Assembly (NCBI RefSeq): GCF_016086655.4
Contig: NC_052132.2
Location: forward strand, 4,466,805-4,530,804
DNA from: Lepeophtheirus salmonis
Lineage: Eukaryota > Arthropoda > Copepoda > Siphonostomatoida > Caligidae
Direction of reading: 5' to 3'
Length of the DNA: 64,000 nucleotides
The translations under genes were made by a program, and so were the position numbers. The notes under the pieces were generated by a model. That model ran no database searches. It was not told where the DNA came from and saw only the letters and a list, made by a program, of their open reading frames with translations. This document shows positions 23,713-35,601 of this stretch, one piece after another (the stretch's first letter is position 1; every line of letters starts with the position of its first letter).

Positions 23713-24482
23713 TAACGCTCCTACTATTTAATACCGACTTTACCACATTCAATGACGGCTGCAACCATAATCTTCGAATCAATTTGACACTCATTTTTTT
23801 TATGCAATCACTCCAGGTCTCTAAGAACTTCCACACCATTTCTCAGAAGCGAAGGATTTACTTCTGTAAATGCATCTGCTAGAGGTGCATTTAAGCCACA
23901 AGATAGTTCAAGCAATTGGAATGGTTTTTTTGTATTAGTGATAAGTTTATTTATATAACCAACTATACTTAGTTTTTGAAAAAATCCACTTCATGCCTTA
24001 ATTACAGTTATCTTCATTTAGGGTATAGTCTATGGCGCAGTGGTTCCAGAAGTCCTTTCTTTTTAAGCATTTTACCAACCACTCGGCCAACATAGCTTTC
24101 CATAAGTATCAGAAACTTATAATTACTAGACCTCCCCTCCTCTTTGGAGACATTATTCTCTTCATCGAAATGTTACGTTTGGTACTACTATCAAGAAATC
24201 CGAGAATAATTTAGTCCACTTCCTTGCACAAATTTTCATCGAATTCAGTTAGACGCATGATATGTAGGCAAATTAAAATCACTGAGAAGTTCCATAGATC
24301 AATTCGATCCCATTTATAAAATCCAAGCTCCTTTATGAAACTGATACGCTGATATATTTTGGATAGAATTGCTCTCTTGTTGCAACTCATGATGTCTTTT
24401 CTAATGAATGCACCAAGTACCCTGATCCTGTTTTGGACTATTGGTCGATATATATATTTACAATGTATGCATTATTTGAGAT

Positions 24483-25760
24483 TACAGGGTGTCCACGATA
24501 AATTGGAACTATCTTAAAATTCAACCTGCTTGATAAAAATGGAATTTGGAGTGTATTTGTTAATATGAAAAAGTTAGACATGATATTAAACAATAAATTT
24601 ATTCAACATGTCCTCCCTCAGCAGCCCCCATCTTCTCCATCCTGCCCCTAAAGGATTTGCATACCCTGATGACTTCCGCGGAATCGACAGCATTCCACTC
24701 CCTCGTAATGGCGCCCTTCAAGGCCGCGATGCTCTTGTGGTTGACCTTGCACACCTCCCTCTCCAACTTCCCTACCAGTAGTAATCACACGGATTGAGGT
24801 CGGGTGAGTTGGAGGGCCAGGTGTTGCGATCCCAGAAAGTGATGTCGTGGGAGTCGAAGAGGTTAGTGGTCCTCATGGCGATGTGTGCAGGCGCTGAGTC
24901 TTGTTGGAATATGAACTCCCTCCCAGCAGCCGTATCCTTCATCCAGGGGATGACGAACTCCTCCATGACTTCGTAGTACCTTATAGCGTTAACCCTTTCC
25001 TTGGGATTGAAGAAGAAAGGAGGCATCACCTCACCAGTGCTGCAAATGACACCCAGGGTAATCACGGAGGCCGGGAACTTTGTGGTGAAGACTGCAGGGA
25101 CCTCTTCTCTCTCCTTGGCAAGCCACCTGTCATTCTGGACGTTGTAGTTTCTGTCGACAGTCCAGTTCTTCTCGTCGGAGAAGAAGATGATTCTTCCTTC
25201 ATGGCTCTTCAGATCATTGAGGAGACACTTACCGTTGGTGAGCCTGGTGGCCTTCGTGGGTGCCGTGAGGATGTGTTTTTTGGCCATTCAGTATGACCTG
25301 TACCCGAGGTCCTCATTCACACCCTTGGAGACCAGCTGCTTGCTCACTCCACGGTTCTTGGCCAACCTGAACAAGGAAGTCCCTGGCGAAGCCTTGATGG
25401 ACCTCCAGAGGCCTTCAAGGAAGCGGGGAGTGTGGATTCGGTCACTTCTCATGTTGTGGGCCTTGCGGCAGACCTTCCCCTCAGCCTCCCGGGCATTGAA
25501 GACCCGGTACACCGTGGTCTTGGGGTAGTTAAGAAGCTTGTAGATAGCAGAGAGCTTGTGCCCGTGCGAGCCAATTCGAGGATGGCTTCTCTCCTTGCTT
25601 GTTCCATGATGACTATTGTTTGTTGTCAAAACAATTGTGGTGGAAGTTATAGTGTATTGTTCACGTAACCTTTTATATTATTATGATTTTACCCCGAATA
25701 TCCACATTATCGATCTGGATGAAGTTTAAAGTAGTTCCAATTTATCGTGGACACCCTGTA
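24483..25760 (-). mobile_element. Nearly complete DD37D mariner-like element with TIRs and TA duplication
   Basis: The two ends are reverse complements over at least 27 bp (CAGGGTGTCCACGATAAA at the start, continuing to GGAACTA), beginning at 24485 and ending at 25758. Each is flanked by TA (24483-24484 and 25759-25760), the canonical Tc1/mariner target duplication. The total of about 1.27 kb matches complete members of the superfamily. It lies inside a LINE remnant, so it inserted after that LINE. Confidence 0.9.
24599..25629 (-). pseudogene. DD37D mariner-like transposase, one nonsense codon and one frameshift
   Basis: The transposase is a cut-and-paste DNA recombinase acting on the element's TIRs. 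It starts M-T-T-N-N-S at 25629, with a helix-turn-helix segment (L-L-N-Y-P-K-T-T-V-Y-R-V-F). A single in-frame TGA (25290-25288) follows, and the frame then continues to 24772. Catalytic residues are visible: the first D in F-F-S-D-E-K-N, the second in Q-Q-D-S-A-P-A-H, the third in N-P-C-D-Y-Y-W. Exactly 37 residues separate the second and third, giving DD37D, as in maT-type elements. A frameshift just after Y-Y-W creates the stop at 24772; the other frame continues with a typical tail to a TAA at 24599. Only about two changes separate it from an intact ORF, so it is young or recently active relative to its neighbours. Confidence 0.85.
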
Positions 25761-25818
25761 TGATCGAGTTTCTTCATAAACTAATTGGTCTGACGTTGTG
25801 CCAAACGATGATACTAGT

Positions 25819-26058
25819 CTATTGAGTTTCTATGAATGAGCCTATTGTCAACACAGTGTTTCCATTGATTATAACAGAGGTATCATCTGCGTAGGCATAT
25901 ACAGAAAGATCATCCCTTGGTTGGCTCTTCCTAAATAGCTTGTTAATATTGATTTGGTTGAGAAGAAGATCTACTGCAATTATAAATAGCAAAGCCGCTA
26001 TCGGAGCTCCTTGTTTACAGCCTCTTGACACCTGGAAGGTTGTTATGTTTTTACCCAT
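25819..26058 (-). pseudogene. LINE reverse transcriptase palm segment (Y-A-D-D)
   Basis: The 79-codon frame contains Q-V-S-R-G-C-K-Q-G-A-P-I, L-L-F-I-I-A-V-D-L-L-L and Y-A-Y-A-D-D-T-S-V-I, matching the fingers and palm of non-LTR reverse transcriptases. The catalytic pair D-D is kept. Frame is lost on both sides, so this is a fossil exon-like island only. Confidence 0.75.
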
Positions 26059-26214
26059 AACTTATTAAGTTGATGATCTCACCATCATTGACGCCATGGC
26101 TCGTATCATAAAATTTTCCAAAGCCCTTAGTTTTTAGTGTTTTAATAAGGTGTTGGTGCGATATTGAATGAAATGTTGTTTTTTTTCAAAATCGAGGGCA
26201 ATAATAGATATAAA

Positions 26215-27820
26215 TGAAAGATGAAGTTCAATTTCTGTACATAACAAAATCAGATTAAGGTGTTTTGCCCAATATACAAAATTAGTTAAATGATAACTTT
26301 CTTTTTGTGAAATTAATTAATTAATTATTATTTTAATTTAATAACTATATTTTTATTTATTAATGATTGATAAGTAGTTTTAATTCTTTTAGGTTGTCCA
26401 GTTATTGGATTTATTTTAAAATTTCAAAGAGGTTTGAAATATTAAATGTAGAATACTGCAAATAAAATTTTAATCAATGAAATAAGCCAATGGTGGCTGC
26501 AGAGCAAATAAATAAATGTAGCGAAGTTTTAAGTTTACTTAATTTGACTAAGTATAAGGATGTTACCGAACAAGATGTAATTATTAAAATAAAAAGCTTC
26601 AATCAAACCCTTTCCGATCCATCTCCATTAATTTCTTATGGAAAAAAATTATTTTTTTCCAAGTAATATATGATAGGATTTTCAAATAAAACTAATAATT
26701 ATAGAACTGAAAAAGACCTAAGTTTATTTTTCACTTTATGGGTGAATTAGTCTATATCGAGGAATTAATGTAATCATGAGTTTTTCCAATTAAAAATTCA
26801 TATCTAAATATAATGTAATACATAAATATCAGGAAGTAAAAGTTGGACTTGCTTTCACAAATTATCGGACAAGTCCCTATCTCCGCGTTCATGATTCATC
26901 ACTTTTTAATAAGAATTCATTTTTCCTTTCTACAACCGCTATTTAATATAAGAATTATTTATTATTTATTTTAAAAGTTATAATAATAAGGTTGCTTGGC
27001 TTGTGTCTATCAATGTTAAGTAATCCATACCTTAAGATATGAATTGATTAGCAAAAAAACAATAAGACATAAGTAATTCTAAAAGGTGTTAGGGTAGTTT
27101 GTAGCTTGTGCGTGAAATATAATCATGTTAAAAAGGGTATTCCTTCTTAAATTTCCATTCATATCATTTTGCAGTCTATGTGAGTAACAAGCCTACATGA
27201 TTTAATAAATGATATTGTCATTGCAGGAATTGTGTTATTTTTCTGTAAGACGGCGCCACTCTCTGTCTCTTTGTTTACAAAATAAACGCCCATGGAGAAA
27301 AATGAGGTAAAGAAGTAGTTGACACTGTCAAAAAAGAAGAAATAGTTTACCAAAACAATCGAATTCTAAAAGTTAAGAATGTCAAAAACATTGAGAAGAC
27401 GTCAAATATTTCTATTTTTTTTTAAAGTTTATTTTAATAAAATAATTTATCACCATAATTATATCAATTTAGTGATGTCAATAATGTATTTTTAAACAAA
27501 TCATTATATGAAATATACTAATATATATTTCCAACTTTTAAAATTATATAAAAAGTTAATTTGTTCTTTCAAAATATTAATGATGTATTTGGGAGATTAT
27601 TCTGACTTTAATTCAATTTAAGAATAAATAATTTTTGATTCTTAAATGAAATCTAATTTGTGAGTATTTTTTCAACTTTTGTTTCATTGATTCCCCTCAA
27701 TTTTACGTTTAAATGTCCTATAGGACATTTTTAAATCCAATTTATATTTTAAGTGTTATTGTCATTGAAAAGGTTAATTAATTATTTCATATAACTGCAC
27801 CTGTTAAATGAAGATTAGTA
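26215..27820. other. AT-rich DNA, no feature supported
   Basis: A 64-codon minus frame near 27.2 kb is rich in Phe and Tyr with no motif. Nothing else stands out. Confidence 0.45.
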
Positions 27821-27825
27821 TCTAT

Positions 27826-28515
27826 TTGGAGGGGTGTCTGCAGGGTGGGTGAGGCAATATTGATATTGGTCGGGATAAAAAAATAGGGGTAATTTCTAAG
27901 TAAGATTTATTTTTATTAACAAATGTCATTCCGGCAAATTACTGAGTAAAGCAAAAAATTTAATTTAAAAAATATTTTCTAGAATATTTAATTTTTTTTT
28001 TTTATAAACGATTTAATTTTTTTAAATTTTCTTATAAACGATTTAATTTTTTAAATTTTTCTTCTAAATATTTTACTTTTTGTAAATAACTGTGGATTAT
28101 ATAAATTTTTCTCCAAAAAATTATTATTCTGTGAAATGCTTTGGGTTTTTAAAAAATTTAATTTTCTGAAAATAAACGTAGGTTTAACAAAAATTTAATA
28201 TTTCAAATAAAACTTCTCAAATTTTATTGGAATTATTTTTTTTTTTTAATAACAATGGATTTTTAAAATATATGAAATTAGTCTTTCCATTTTGTTTCCA
28301 AAAAAATAATTTTTTGTGAATAGCTATGAATTTTGAAATATTTTTGAAAAAAAAATTAATATTTGAATTTTGAAATGATATTTCTTTTAACATCTGTGGA
28401 TTTTTGAATTTTTTGTGAAATATTCAAATTTTTGTCAATAGCTGTGTATTTCTAAAATTTAAACAAAATAATTTATGGATTTTTTTTTTTCAAAAAAAAT
28501 TATAATACCCAAGCA
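27826..28515. repeat. Degenerate A/T satellite with a G-rich head
   Basis: A head (GGAGGGGTGTCTGCAGGGTG) is followed by about 550 bp in which units like AATAGCTGTGGATTTTT and GAAATTTTT recur at irregular 40-60-bp spacing (for example near 28090, 28245, 28318, 28393 and 28436). The same words recur in 56460-57460. It looks like an old minisatellite or the interior of a dispersed element; no open frame exists. Confidence 0.55.
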
Positions 28516-28519
28516 TATC

Positions 28520-30080
28520 CCAAAATATAATCCTGAGAGTGATTTTAGTCCGTAATTTTGGCTACTGTATATCATTCTTTGTTACAAAATATGGTTATTT
28601 CTTCATAAATATCGTACTTTAGAGCAGTAATTCCCAATCTTTTCGTAACTGCTAAGATCCTAAGCGTAGTTTTTTAAAGGTGAGTGGAACATTTAACTTT
28701 CTTCGAATATTTGCGCCTAAGAGTTGAGTGTTTATAACTTTTTTTATAAACTTTTGTTATATACGGTTTTTTGATGTCCTTTTTTCAGTAAGAACATTAA
28801 TTTCTTTATTATAAACGACTCATTCATCCGAAGAAGTCATTCATTACTTTTTATTATTGTTATATTCTCAACTAGGGATACATTTTATTAATTCTTTTTC
28901 ATATTACAACTAAATTTATTATTTAAGAAAATAAATTACTTATCGGGTATTACATAATCTCCCTCTAGTTCCGTAGATATACAATATACAAATCAATCGA
29001 AGAACTACAAAAAAATACAAACAGAACATTATTTAAAAGAATAAATATAATAAACTAAAAATACATCCAAATATTCCTTCTCTGTAAAAGTTAAATTGAC
29101 ATGTTTAATGACCATTGGGACATTATATATGTTCGATTTCAAACAAATGTGGATATAAGCAGAAAAAACTTGTTGAAGGAAAGTTTTAGAACTGTAGTAG
29201 TACCCTACTATTCTTTATGTTATCGCACTTTCTGGGATAAAGTAGTCACGCAGTTCTAAGATTTTAAGTTCACACTAAAAATTTATTATTTAGTAGATGT
29301 AATAATTTCATAATTTAATTTAATATAATTTTTTTTCTCTGATGTAGTCATCATTTCTTGACCATGATGCAACAGCTTGTGAAACTAATCTAACCCCATA
29401 TATATTCATTATGGCCAAAAAATGTTGGGATTCTGGACCAATAAGATTATTTAAATTAGTTTTTTCAGTTATAATCTAAAATATAGGTTTTCCTCTTGTA
29501 AAAATATCAAGTTTGTTTAGTCAAAAATAATTTCAGGGCTATATTCCTCTTTTGATCATAATCTAAAGCATTGCTGAATAGAGCGAATGGAAACAACTCA
29601 AAATACCACATGTGATTATAAAGTTTCTTTATGACGACCTATGCTAAATAATTTTCAATTCTTCTGATCAATAACATGTCAGGGAAAATTTCAAGTCATT
29701 TACTGGAGCATCTGCTGCAAATGTTGAAGTCATCCACATTTTTCCATCCTACCCAGCTTTTCATTGTACCTTTATCATATTTCCTTAATGAATAAAAACA
29801 TCTTTTGGGAGTATACATTTATGGCCATCCATCGTCGTTGATGAATTGCGAGTACCTATGGGAGAAGTGATATTGTAGTAAGTTATGCCAATTTTTTGAC
29901 AATGAGCTCTCTGAGATGTCTCTGATTTCAAAATTTTATACGTTCTATTAAACAATTTTCCTTTTTTCCTTTAAGCCATAATCTTTTAATAATGAGGCTT
30001 TTTGTATGTTCTTTATTCAAGTTATTCCATCTGTCCTTGTAGTGTAGTGAATACCAGGGATTTTCTACAGACTGAACTAA
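28520..30080. other. AT-rich DNA, possibly further decayed transposase on the minus strand
   Basis: Minus-strand frames in 29550-30060 carry coding-like fragments (for example S-W-V-G-W-K-N-V-D-D-F) that may continue the fossil at 30085-30410, but stops are frequent. The first part, to about 29.3 kb, shows nothing. Confidence 0.35.
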
Positions 30081-30410
30081 ACACCTTTTCCCAAACTTGG
30101 CCTACATTTACATTCAGTATGTGTTGTATAAATGCTAGATAAAATATCTTGATGTCTAATTGGTTTTATATAAGCTAAGCGGCTCCCTTTGTAAACTCCA
30201 CTATTCGCAGATGTAGTGTCAAAAACCAGGGCAGTAATCCTATTCGTGAATTTTAATGTCTCTATAGATATATTTGTACATTGGCTTAGCATTTTTCTGT
30301 TGAGCTGCAATTCACTAGCAATCTCAACAGTTTTCCCGAAGCTGCAAATATGTTGTGAGATAGTCCTAATTGATCAACAGTACTACATATTATTTCACAC
30401 TTCATAATTT
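30080..30410 (-). pseudogene. Decayed transposase-like ORF with V-F-D-T-T-S-A-N-S-G block
   Basis: On the minus strand about 105 codons are readable with one frame change near 30345. C-S-T-V-D-Q-L-G-L-S comes first, then E-I-A-S-E-L-Q-L-N-R, then T-N-R-I-T-A-L-V-F-D-T-T-S-A-N-S-G. The F-D-T-T-S-x-N-S/T-G block recurs in a repeated protein family of arthropods and cnidarians that I cannot name but believe to be transposon-borne. The frame then degrades. No terminal repeats were identified. Function as a nuclease is not asserted. Confidence 0.4.
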
Positions 30411-30419
30411 TTTGGGGTT

Positions 30420-32210
30420 AAGTCATTCGCAGTCTTAATCACTTTTGCCAAGTCCTTTCATTAATCTTAATTCATTAATAAAAACAAACGAGTTGCTAAA
30501 CTAGTTTATAAATAACTTAATTCAATAACTTCTTGTCTTAATTATACGTTTTTAGAAACAGAAGTCTAACAAAATATGTAAAATAATATAAAATCTATAT
30601 CATTCTGATTTTCAAGTTAGTATTAAAAAAATTATTCAAAAATAAAAAAAAATGAGGCAAGTATATAATCTTTCAAAATAGTTAATATATTTTCCTTAAA
30701 AATGGCTAAATATAAGAGAAAATAACATTGATAGAAGGGAGTATACAATTTTAGTAGTGCGGTCCGCGCGTTTCTCTTCACCTTTATTGTACTGGCTAAT
30801 TTTGATACTTGGATAACAAAATATATGAAAACTAATATTCAAAAATGGTTATATTTAGTTGAATGTATTTCTTGACAGTCAATGATGTATTTTATCTATA
30901 CTTTTTGTCCAGAAACTACGAAAAATCATCAAAAACGGCATTTAAAAAAAAAAGATTTTTGAGGTTCTTACATCTTAAAGCATGGGGAAAAATGCGGAAA
31001 CATGTCAAAATTCGAAAAAATATATATATTTTTAAATAGCTATAAAGGTCCATTCTTCAGTTTCATCTATAATATAAAGCAATTGAATACAATATGAAAA
31101 AATATTAGCTATCAATTAAGATCTTTTATTTTTCTAACATTTTTTTTATTAGAAACATTTTTTAGGAATTAAAATAATAAATAATTTAACTATAAAATGC
31201 AGCATGTTTTTAGAAAATGTTATTAACTTTGTTTTTTATGTCGAAATATGGCTTTAAATCCTTATAACTTACCTTTTAACGGAAAATAAAGGTTGAAAGG
31301 TCAAACCTGTTATGTTAAAGATTTTAATGGTTATTTTCGTATATTATAGCTGAAAATCACAAAATGTAGAAATGCGGAAATGTTATAGGCTTTTACGGGA
31401 CTCGTGTCATAGAAATACCATAAAAATAATAGATAAAAACAACCTTCTTTAAAAATATGAAATATGTTTCATAAATTGAGAGACTCTTTGGAACTGTAAC
31501 AGATATGGAAATCGATGGATGATATATTCAGACACATTTTAACAAGTTTTATAGGTATAACAAAACAACTTTAAATAATATATTTATACCAAGTTTCATT
31601 TTTAAACTGCAATCAATGATTTCAGGTGCATGGGTCGGTAAGCAGGGTTATAAAAGATCCTTGGTAAACAAAACTTTAATGAATTCAAATTTGTGAGGTG
31701 TACTTGAGATATCCTTTTGTTTTTTGGAGTATGTTCGGATCATTTACTGTATTTCTATTAATCATATTTTTACTCTTTAAATAATGTTTTACAAATCCCC
31801 AAAAAGAAGAGGAATCATTTTTATGTTCCTTAATTCGGCTAAACATATTATTGTACTGTATTTATGATTTATCGGATGTGTGATGGTTAAACAAAATAAG
31901 AAAGGACTAAAGCAGCTGGGATATTAAAGAAGAAGAAAATTTTTATATTTAGTAATTATGCCTTTTCTCTAGGGGATATTTAATTATCCTAACTTTGTAT
32001 TTTTTTTAACATCCATGTACATCTGGTTATTTCTAAAGTTGAATATAATAGACTTAATCAAGGAATACTATTATCAAGTAACTGGTGGAAAGGTGAAACT
32101 TACACACTTCGAAAAAAGAAAACAGACTGCCATTCTTTAATTATACATTAAACAAAAATCTCTATTAATATTTTTCTGATATATAAACACTGTCAAATTA
32201 ATTTATTCTA
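30420..32210. other. AT-rich DNA, nothing recognised
   Basis: No open frame longer than chance and no inverted or tandem repeat caught my eye. Confidence 0.45.
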
Positions 32211-32214
32211 TTCG

Positions 32215-32525
32215 TCCGCCATTGGCCTCTTGTGATAAGCAGTCGGAAAGAAAAGTTAATGGGATTGACTTCTGGACTTTATTGTTGCCATATTCGCTTG
32301 TCTCAGAAACCAATTAAGAAGGTAAGAGTAATTTTCGCAGTGTGAGGGGGGCATCTCGCTGAAAGACGACGCTGCCTTCGTAGAAATTTGCCTGGACCCA
32401 AGAGAGCAGGTTGGCCTCAAAACCATCGATGTACACGGGTGCTGGGAGCTTGTAACTTCCTGAAACCAGATAAGGACGTCCATAAGCGCATGCGTATTAA
32501 TGATGGGCTTTTCCATTTAAACGTT
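32215..32525 (-). pseudogene. Mariner-like transposase central fragment
   Basis: In one minus frame the segment reads A-Y-G-R-P-Y-L-V-S-G-S-Y-K-L-P, then V-Y-I-D-G-F-E-A-N-L-L-S-W-V, then V-V-F-Q-R-D-A-P-P-H-T-A-K. The last block matches the second catalytic aspartate region (Q-Q-D-x-A-P-x-H) of mariner transposases. It is followed after stops by S-P-E-V-N-P, a mutated version of the third acidic block. The two longer open frames here are in other phases and are shadows. Confidence 0.65.
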
Positions 32526-32689
32526 TCAAAAAGCAGCAGGTGTTTGAGGTAAATGGATACATATACCATTACAGACAGTTCTAATTTCCTCACACAGAAC
32601 TTCTCAAATCGATATAATACTAGTGTGTAAGTTACAAGTTTCCACCCGGTATAAGGGCATTCAATAAATGACAAATCTAATATGTTTAG

Positions 32690-33570
32690 TAAAAAAAGTA
32701 CATTTTAAATATTATCATTCGTTAAGAGACAGTCAGACTCTTTGAATATCCTCTCTTTGGAAAGAGCGTGAGCTATTGGAGACTTTTTCTTCGGCGTTAT
32801 CTCTCAATAGATTCGAATCCACTTTAAATTATTTTAATCCAGAGTTAATTTTTTATTTACTTAGTTTTTCTTAAATTTGTTTTTCCCTTAACTTTTCCAT
32901 TATGTGATTTGGATCTGTAAAGTAATAACTTTTTAAGTAAGGACTTAATAATAAGGTTAAATAAGGTATAGGCTCTTTTAAGTCGTTGTTTTTGGAGTTC
33001 ACAACTTGATACGTCCTCCGTTGGCTGAGAAAACTATTATGTTGTGTGTTCTCATTCTTGGGCTAAAATGATTATGAATAGAGTTTGCCTCAATTTAATC
33101 TAATAAGAGGGACAAAAATGTTTATTATTTCCAATAAAACTGTGATGTTCGAATAGGATATTTAAAATTTCACAACAGCTAAAACTAAAAATAATTTTGA
33201 GAGTTCATATAGATAATGTACATACATGATACATGGCTTAAATTTTGATAGAATCTAAAGTCCTTTTTGTTTCGTAATAATATTATTTATATGAATGGTT
33301 CATTTTGATAAAAGATCCCATTATCTTCTAACAAAAGGAAGAGATGTTCAAAATCAAAAATTTTCATGTTTATATATTAATAATTAATTCGTTCAAGGCC
33401 TAGAGTAATATATTTTTTTAATTCGCGTCTTTATCGAAATTGTACTGAGGATTGTGAATTATAAAGAATAAGCTATATTGCATTTTTATTATTATTTATG
33501 TGGCGTATTGGCTATTGAACTGGATTTTAAGATAACTATTATTCCATGAATATTTTTTTTTGAACAGTTA
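32690..33570. other. AT-rich DNA, nothing recognised
   Basis: A GATTCGAATCC word near 32812 resembles a tRNA T-arm box but no cloverleaf could be drawn around it. No other feature. Confidence 0.45.
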
Positions 33571-33579
33571 TAGTAATAA

Positions 33580-34335
33580 TTTAGAAGTTCAAAATGGTTA
33601 TCAATCTGGTGAGCCCGTTTGGGATCCCTGGTACAATACACAAATAAAATGTTGAATTATATTTTGATGAAGAGGACGCTAATACAAAATATAGATGGGC
33701 ATTGATAGTTTTGCAGTCAATGTATATCAAGGAAAAGGTTTTTATGAAATGGAGATACAGTTTGATGAGTGTACTTCCAGAGTCCTTTACCAACTATCAC
33801 TCCAGATTGATGAGAAGAACAAACACACCAATAATGTTTTCTTTGATAATTTGTTTACATATCTGCCGTTACTGAATGATCAACGTAGATTATATGACTG
33901 AAGGAACAAAAATATTTAAATCGAATGAATGAGTAATGGTTTATCCTATTCCCAAAAAGATTTCGATACATTGTTAAAATAAGTTATGTACTCAAAGAGT
34001 CTATTGATCATAGGCGGAACTAATCATTTGAATCAAAATATGAAATTGAAATGAGAGATATAAAATAATGATGCCACTTTTTAGTTGGTTGATCGATGCA
34101 TGGATTATTGCAATAAATACATGTGAAAATATAGATACTTTATTTTCTACAAGAGAAGTTTTGATGTCTCTTCTCATAAAAATATCATTGTTGTCCAAAA
34201 ATATTGGAGGGAAGGCAATATCAAAACTAGAAGAAAATCAAGCTACCGTTAATCAATTAGGGCACCCCTTAGAGCCAATTCAAATGGTGTAAGAAAAAAA
34301 ATTGCTTTAGAAACTTTTATCTCGCATTCATGATC
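33580..34335 (+). pseudogene. piggyBac-like transposase relic
   Basis: 33695-33901 contains V-Y-Q-G-K-G and, further on, N-N-V-F-F-D-N-L-F-T-Y-L-P-L-L, matching the piggyBac core where a catalytic aspartate lies in F-F-D-N-x-F-T. After frame changes, 34040-34290 gives Y-E-I-E-M-R-D, then M-P-L-F-S-W-L-I-D-A-W-I-I and R-E-V-L-M-S-L-L, like the C-terminal region of piggyBac transposases. The pieces are collinear on one strand with several frame breaks. TTAA-flanked terminal repeats were not located. Confidence 0.6.
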
Positions 34336-34374
34336 ACGATGTTGTAAATGCTGAATAAGGTTATTCATTTAATG

Positions 34375-35010
34375 TTTTAGAAAGCTTCATACACTAGAAA
34401 AGATTTTAAATTTTCTCAAGGTCAACAAAAATTCCGGCAAAGTTTTGCTCCTTTCTGATGAAAAAAATTTCACGGTTGATGTCACTATGAATAAGCAGAA
34501 TAACCGCTACATCACAACCGAACTTCCAGACAATGGATTCAGGAAGACATGTCTTCAGAACAAAAAATCCAACCGAAACCGTGGTCTTGGGAGTATGTCC
34601 TCCCATTTTTGTGGAGAGGAAGGAGCGGGCCAATGTAGGTGCTTACATCGAACTTCTGGATTAGAAAGTGGTACCTTTGGCGAGAGAAAAGTTCGGGGAC
34701 AAGATTTTTTTACTCAAGACGGATCTCCGTGTCATTGCACTGCTAAGACCAAGGCTTGCCTGAGATACAACTTTACAGACTTTTGGGACCTTAACATGTG
34801 GCCGCCCTCCTCTCCAGACGCGAACCCACTGGACTACTCTATCTAGGTGTGTTTGGACTAGAGAGTGAGTGCTACCCCTCACTTGAGCGGATTATCTGAA
34901 ACAGCTTCCATTAAGAAGGATAGTCTGACTATATTGTAAAGGTCTGAAGGGGATTTAGGTCTCAAATTGAGCCAATTATTAGAGCTGAGGGCTCACATAT
35001 TAAATTAAAG
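34375..35010 (+). pseudogene. DD37D-type mariner transposase relic
   Basis: From about 34378 the frame reads H-T-L-E-K-I-L-N-F-L, then V-L-L-L-S-D-E-K-N-F-T-V-D (first catalytic D), and T-Q-D-G-S-P-C-H (second). S-P-D-A-N-P-L-D-Y-S (third) ends at a TAG near 34844. Thirty-seven residues separate the second and third acidic residues, as in the complete element at 24.5-25.8 kb. A later frame gives a typical tail (S-Q-I-E-P-I-I-R-A-E-G-S-H-I) ending near 35005. The N-terminal DNA-binding part is missing and the middle is rearranged. Its sequence differs clearly from the 24.5-kb copy, so it is another lineage. Confidence 0.75.
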
Positions 35011-35600
35011 TTGTGCCGATTACTATTTTCCGATAATTTTTTGTTAAATAAATGTCCTCACAAATCCTCTTCTCAAATTTTACTCTTGAAAAATAGAAGA
35101 TAAATAAATAAAATGTGTACAACTACATCCGTAAGATAAACCCTGTAGAATTTAAGATAAAATGAAATAGATGTTTCTGTTCTATAATTAATAATATAAA
35201 TGATAGAAATAGAGGAATTTACATGTTTATTACTTCCATCAACCAAGTTAGACGGAGGTTATATTTTACTTTTTGTTTGTTTTTTAGCTTATTGGTCTGT
35301 TGGTGACCAGGATTACGTCAAAGTTTCAGATCAATGCTGATATAACTTAATACAAAAATAATATATTGTAAGAATATGAGGTACTTATTCTTTGAAAGGT
35401 CAAGATTGTAGAAGTCGTTAAAAATACATAATAGACCATAACTTTAGAACATATTAGACTACAAATCTGTGAATGGTGGTGGTCTTATGTATGTTTAACA
35501 AAGATACTTCATACAGAAAGAAGCCCCATATAGGAAACATCCACGTTGAAGGAAGTTCCCACTCTACCGAGTCGCCATTCTTTTAATTAATTATAATAAT
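35010..35600. other. AT-rich DNA
   Basis: ACCCTGTA near 35140 might be the right end of the preceding mariner, but no matching left end was found. Nothing else is supported. Confidence 0.4.
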
Positions 35601-35601
35601 A

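Larger units (their letters stand above)
23380..26212 (-). mobile_element. Non-LTR retrotransposon (LINE) ORF2 remnant, interrupted by a mariner
   Basis: On the minus strand, about 26212-26150 reads I-I-A-L-D-F-E-K, the first catalytic-aspartate block of reverse transcriptase. 26058-25819 continues V-S-R-G-C-K-Q-G-A-P-I-A-A-L-L-F and Y-A-Y-A-D-D-T, the second catalytic block. A DD37D mariner then interrupts (24483-25760). Beyond it the LINE resumes with decayed frames and ends in the 94-codon piece 23712-23428. This has C-Y-F-C...H-H-Q-C-E-C-P, the Cys/His finger seen near the C-terminus of many arthropod non-LTR ORF2 proteins. Stops lie between the blocks. A 5' end, endonuclease and poly-A tail were not found. 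Confidence 0.75.

Noticed and set aside
25187..25528. 113-codon + strand open frame
   Set aside because: It is antisense to the DD37D mariner transposase, whose catalytic motifs fix the minus strand as coding.
32417..32674. 85-codon minus frame with an aromatic-rich sequence
   Set aside because: Out of phase with the mariner transposase motifs read across the same DNA.
32740..32825. Possible tRNA because of GATTCGAATCC
   Set aside because: No acceptor or D-arm pairing can be drawn at the right distance.
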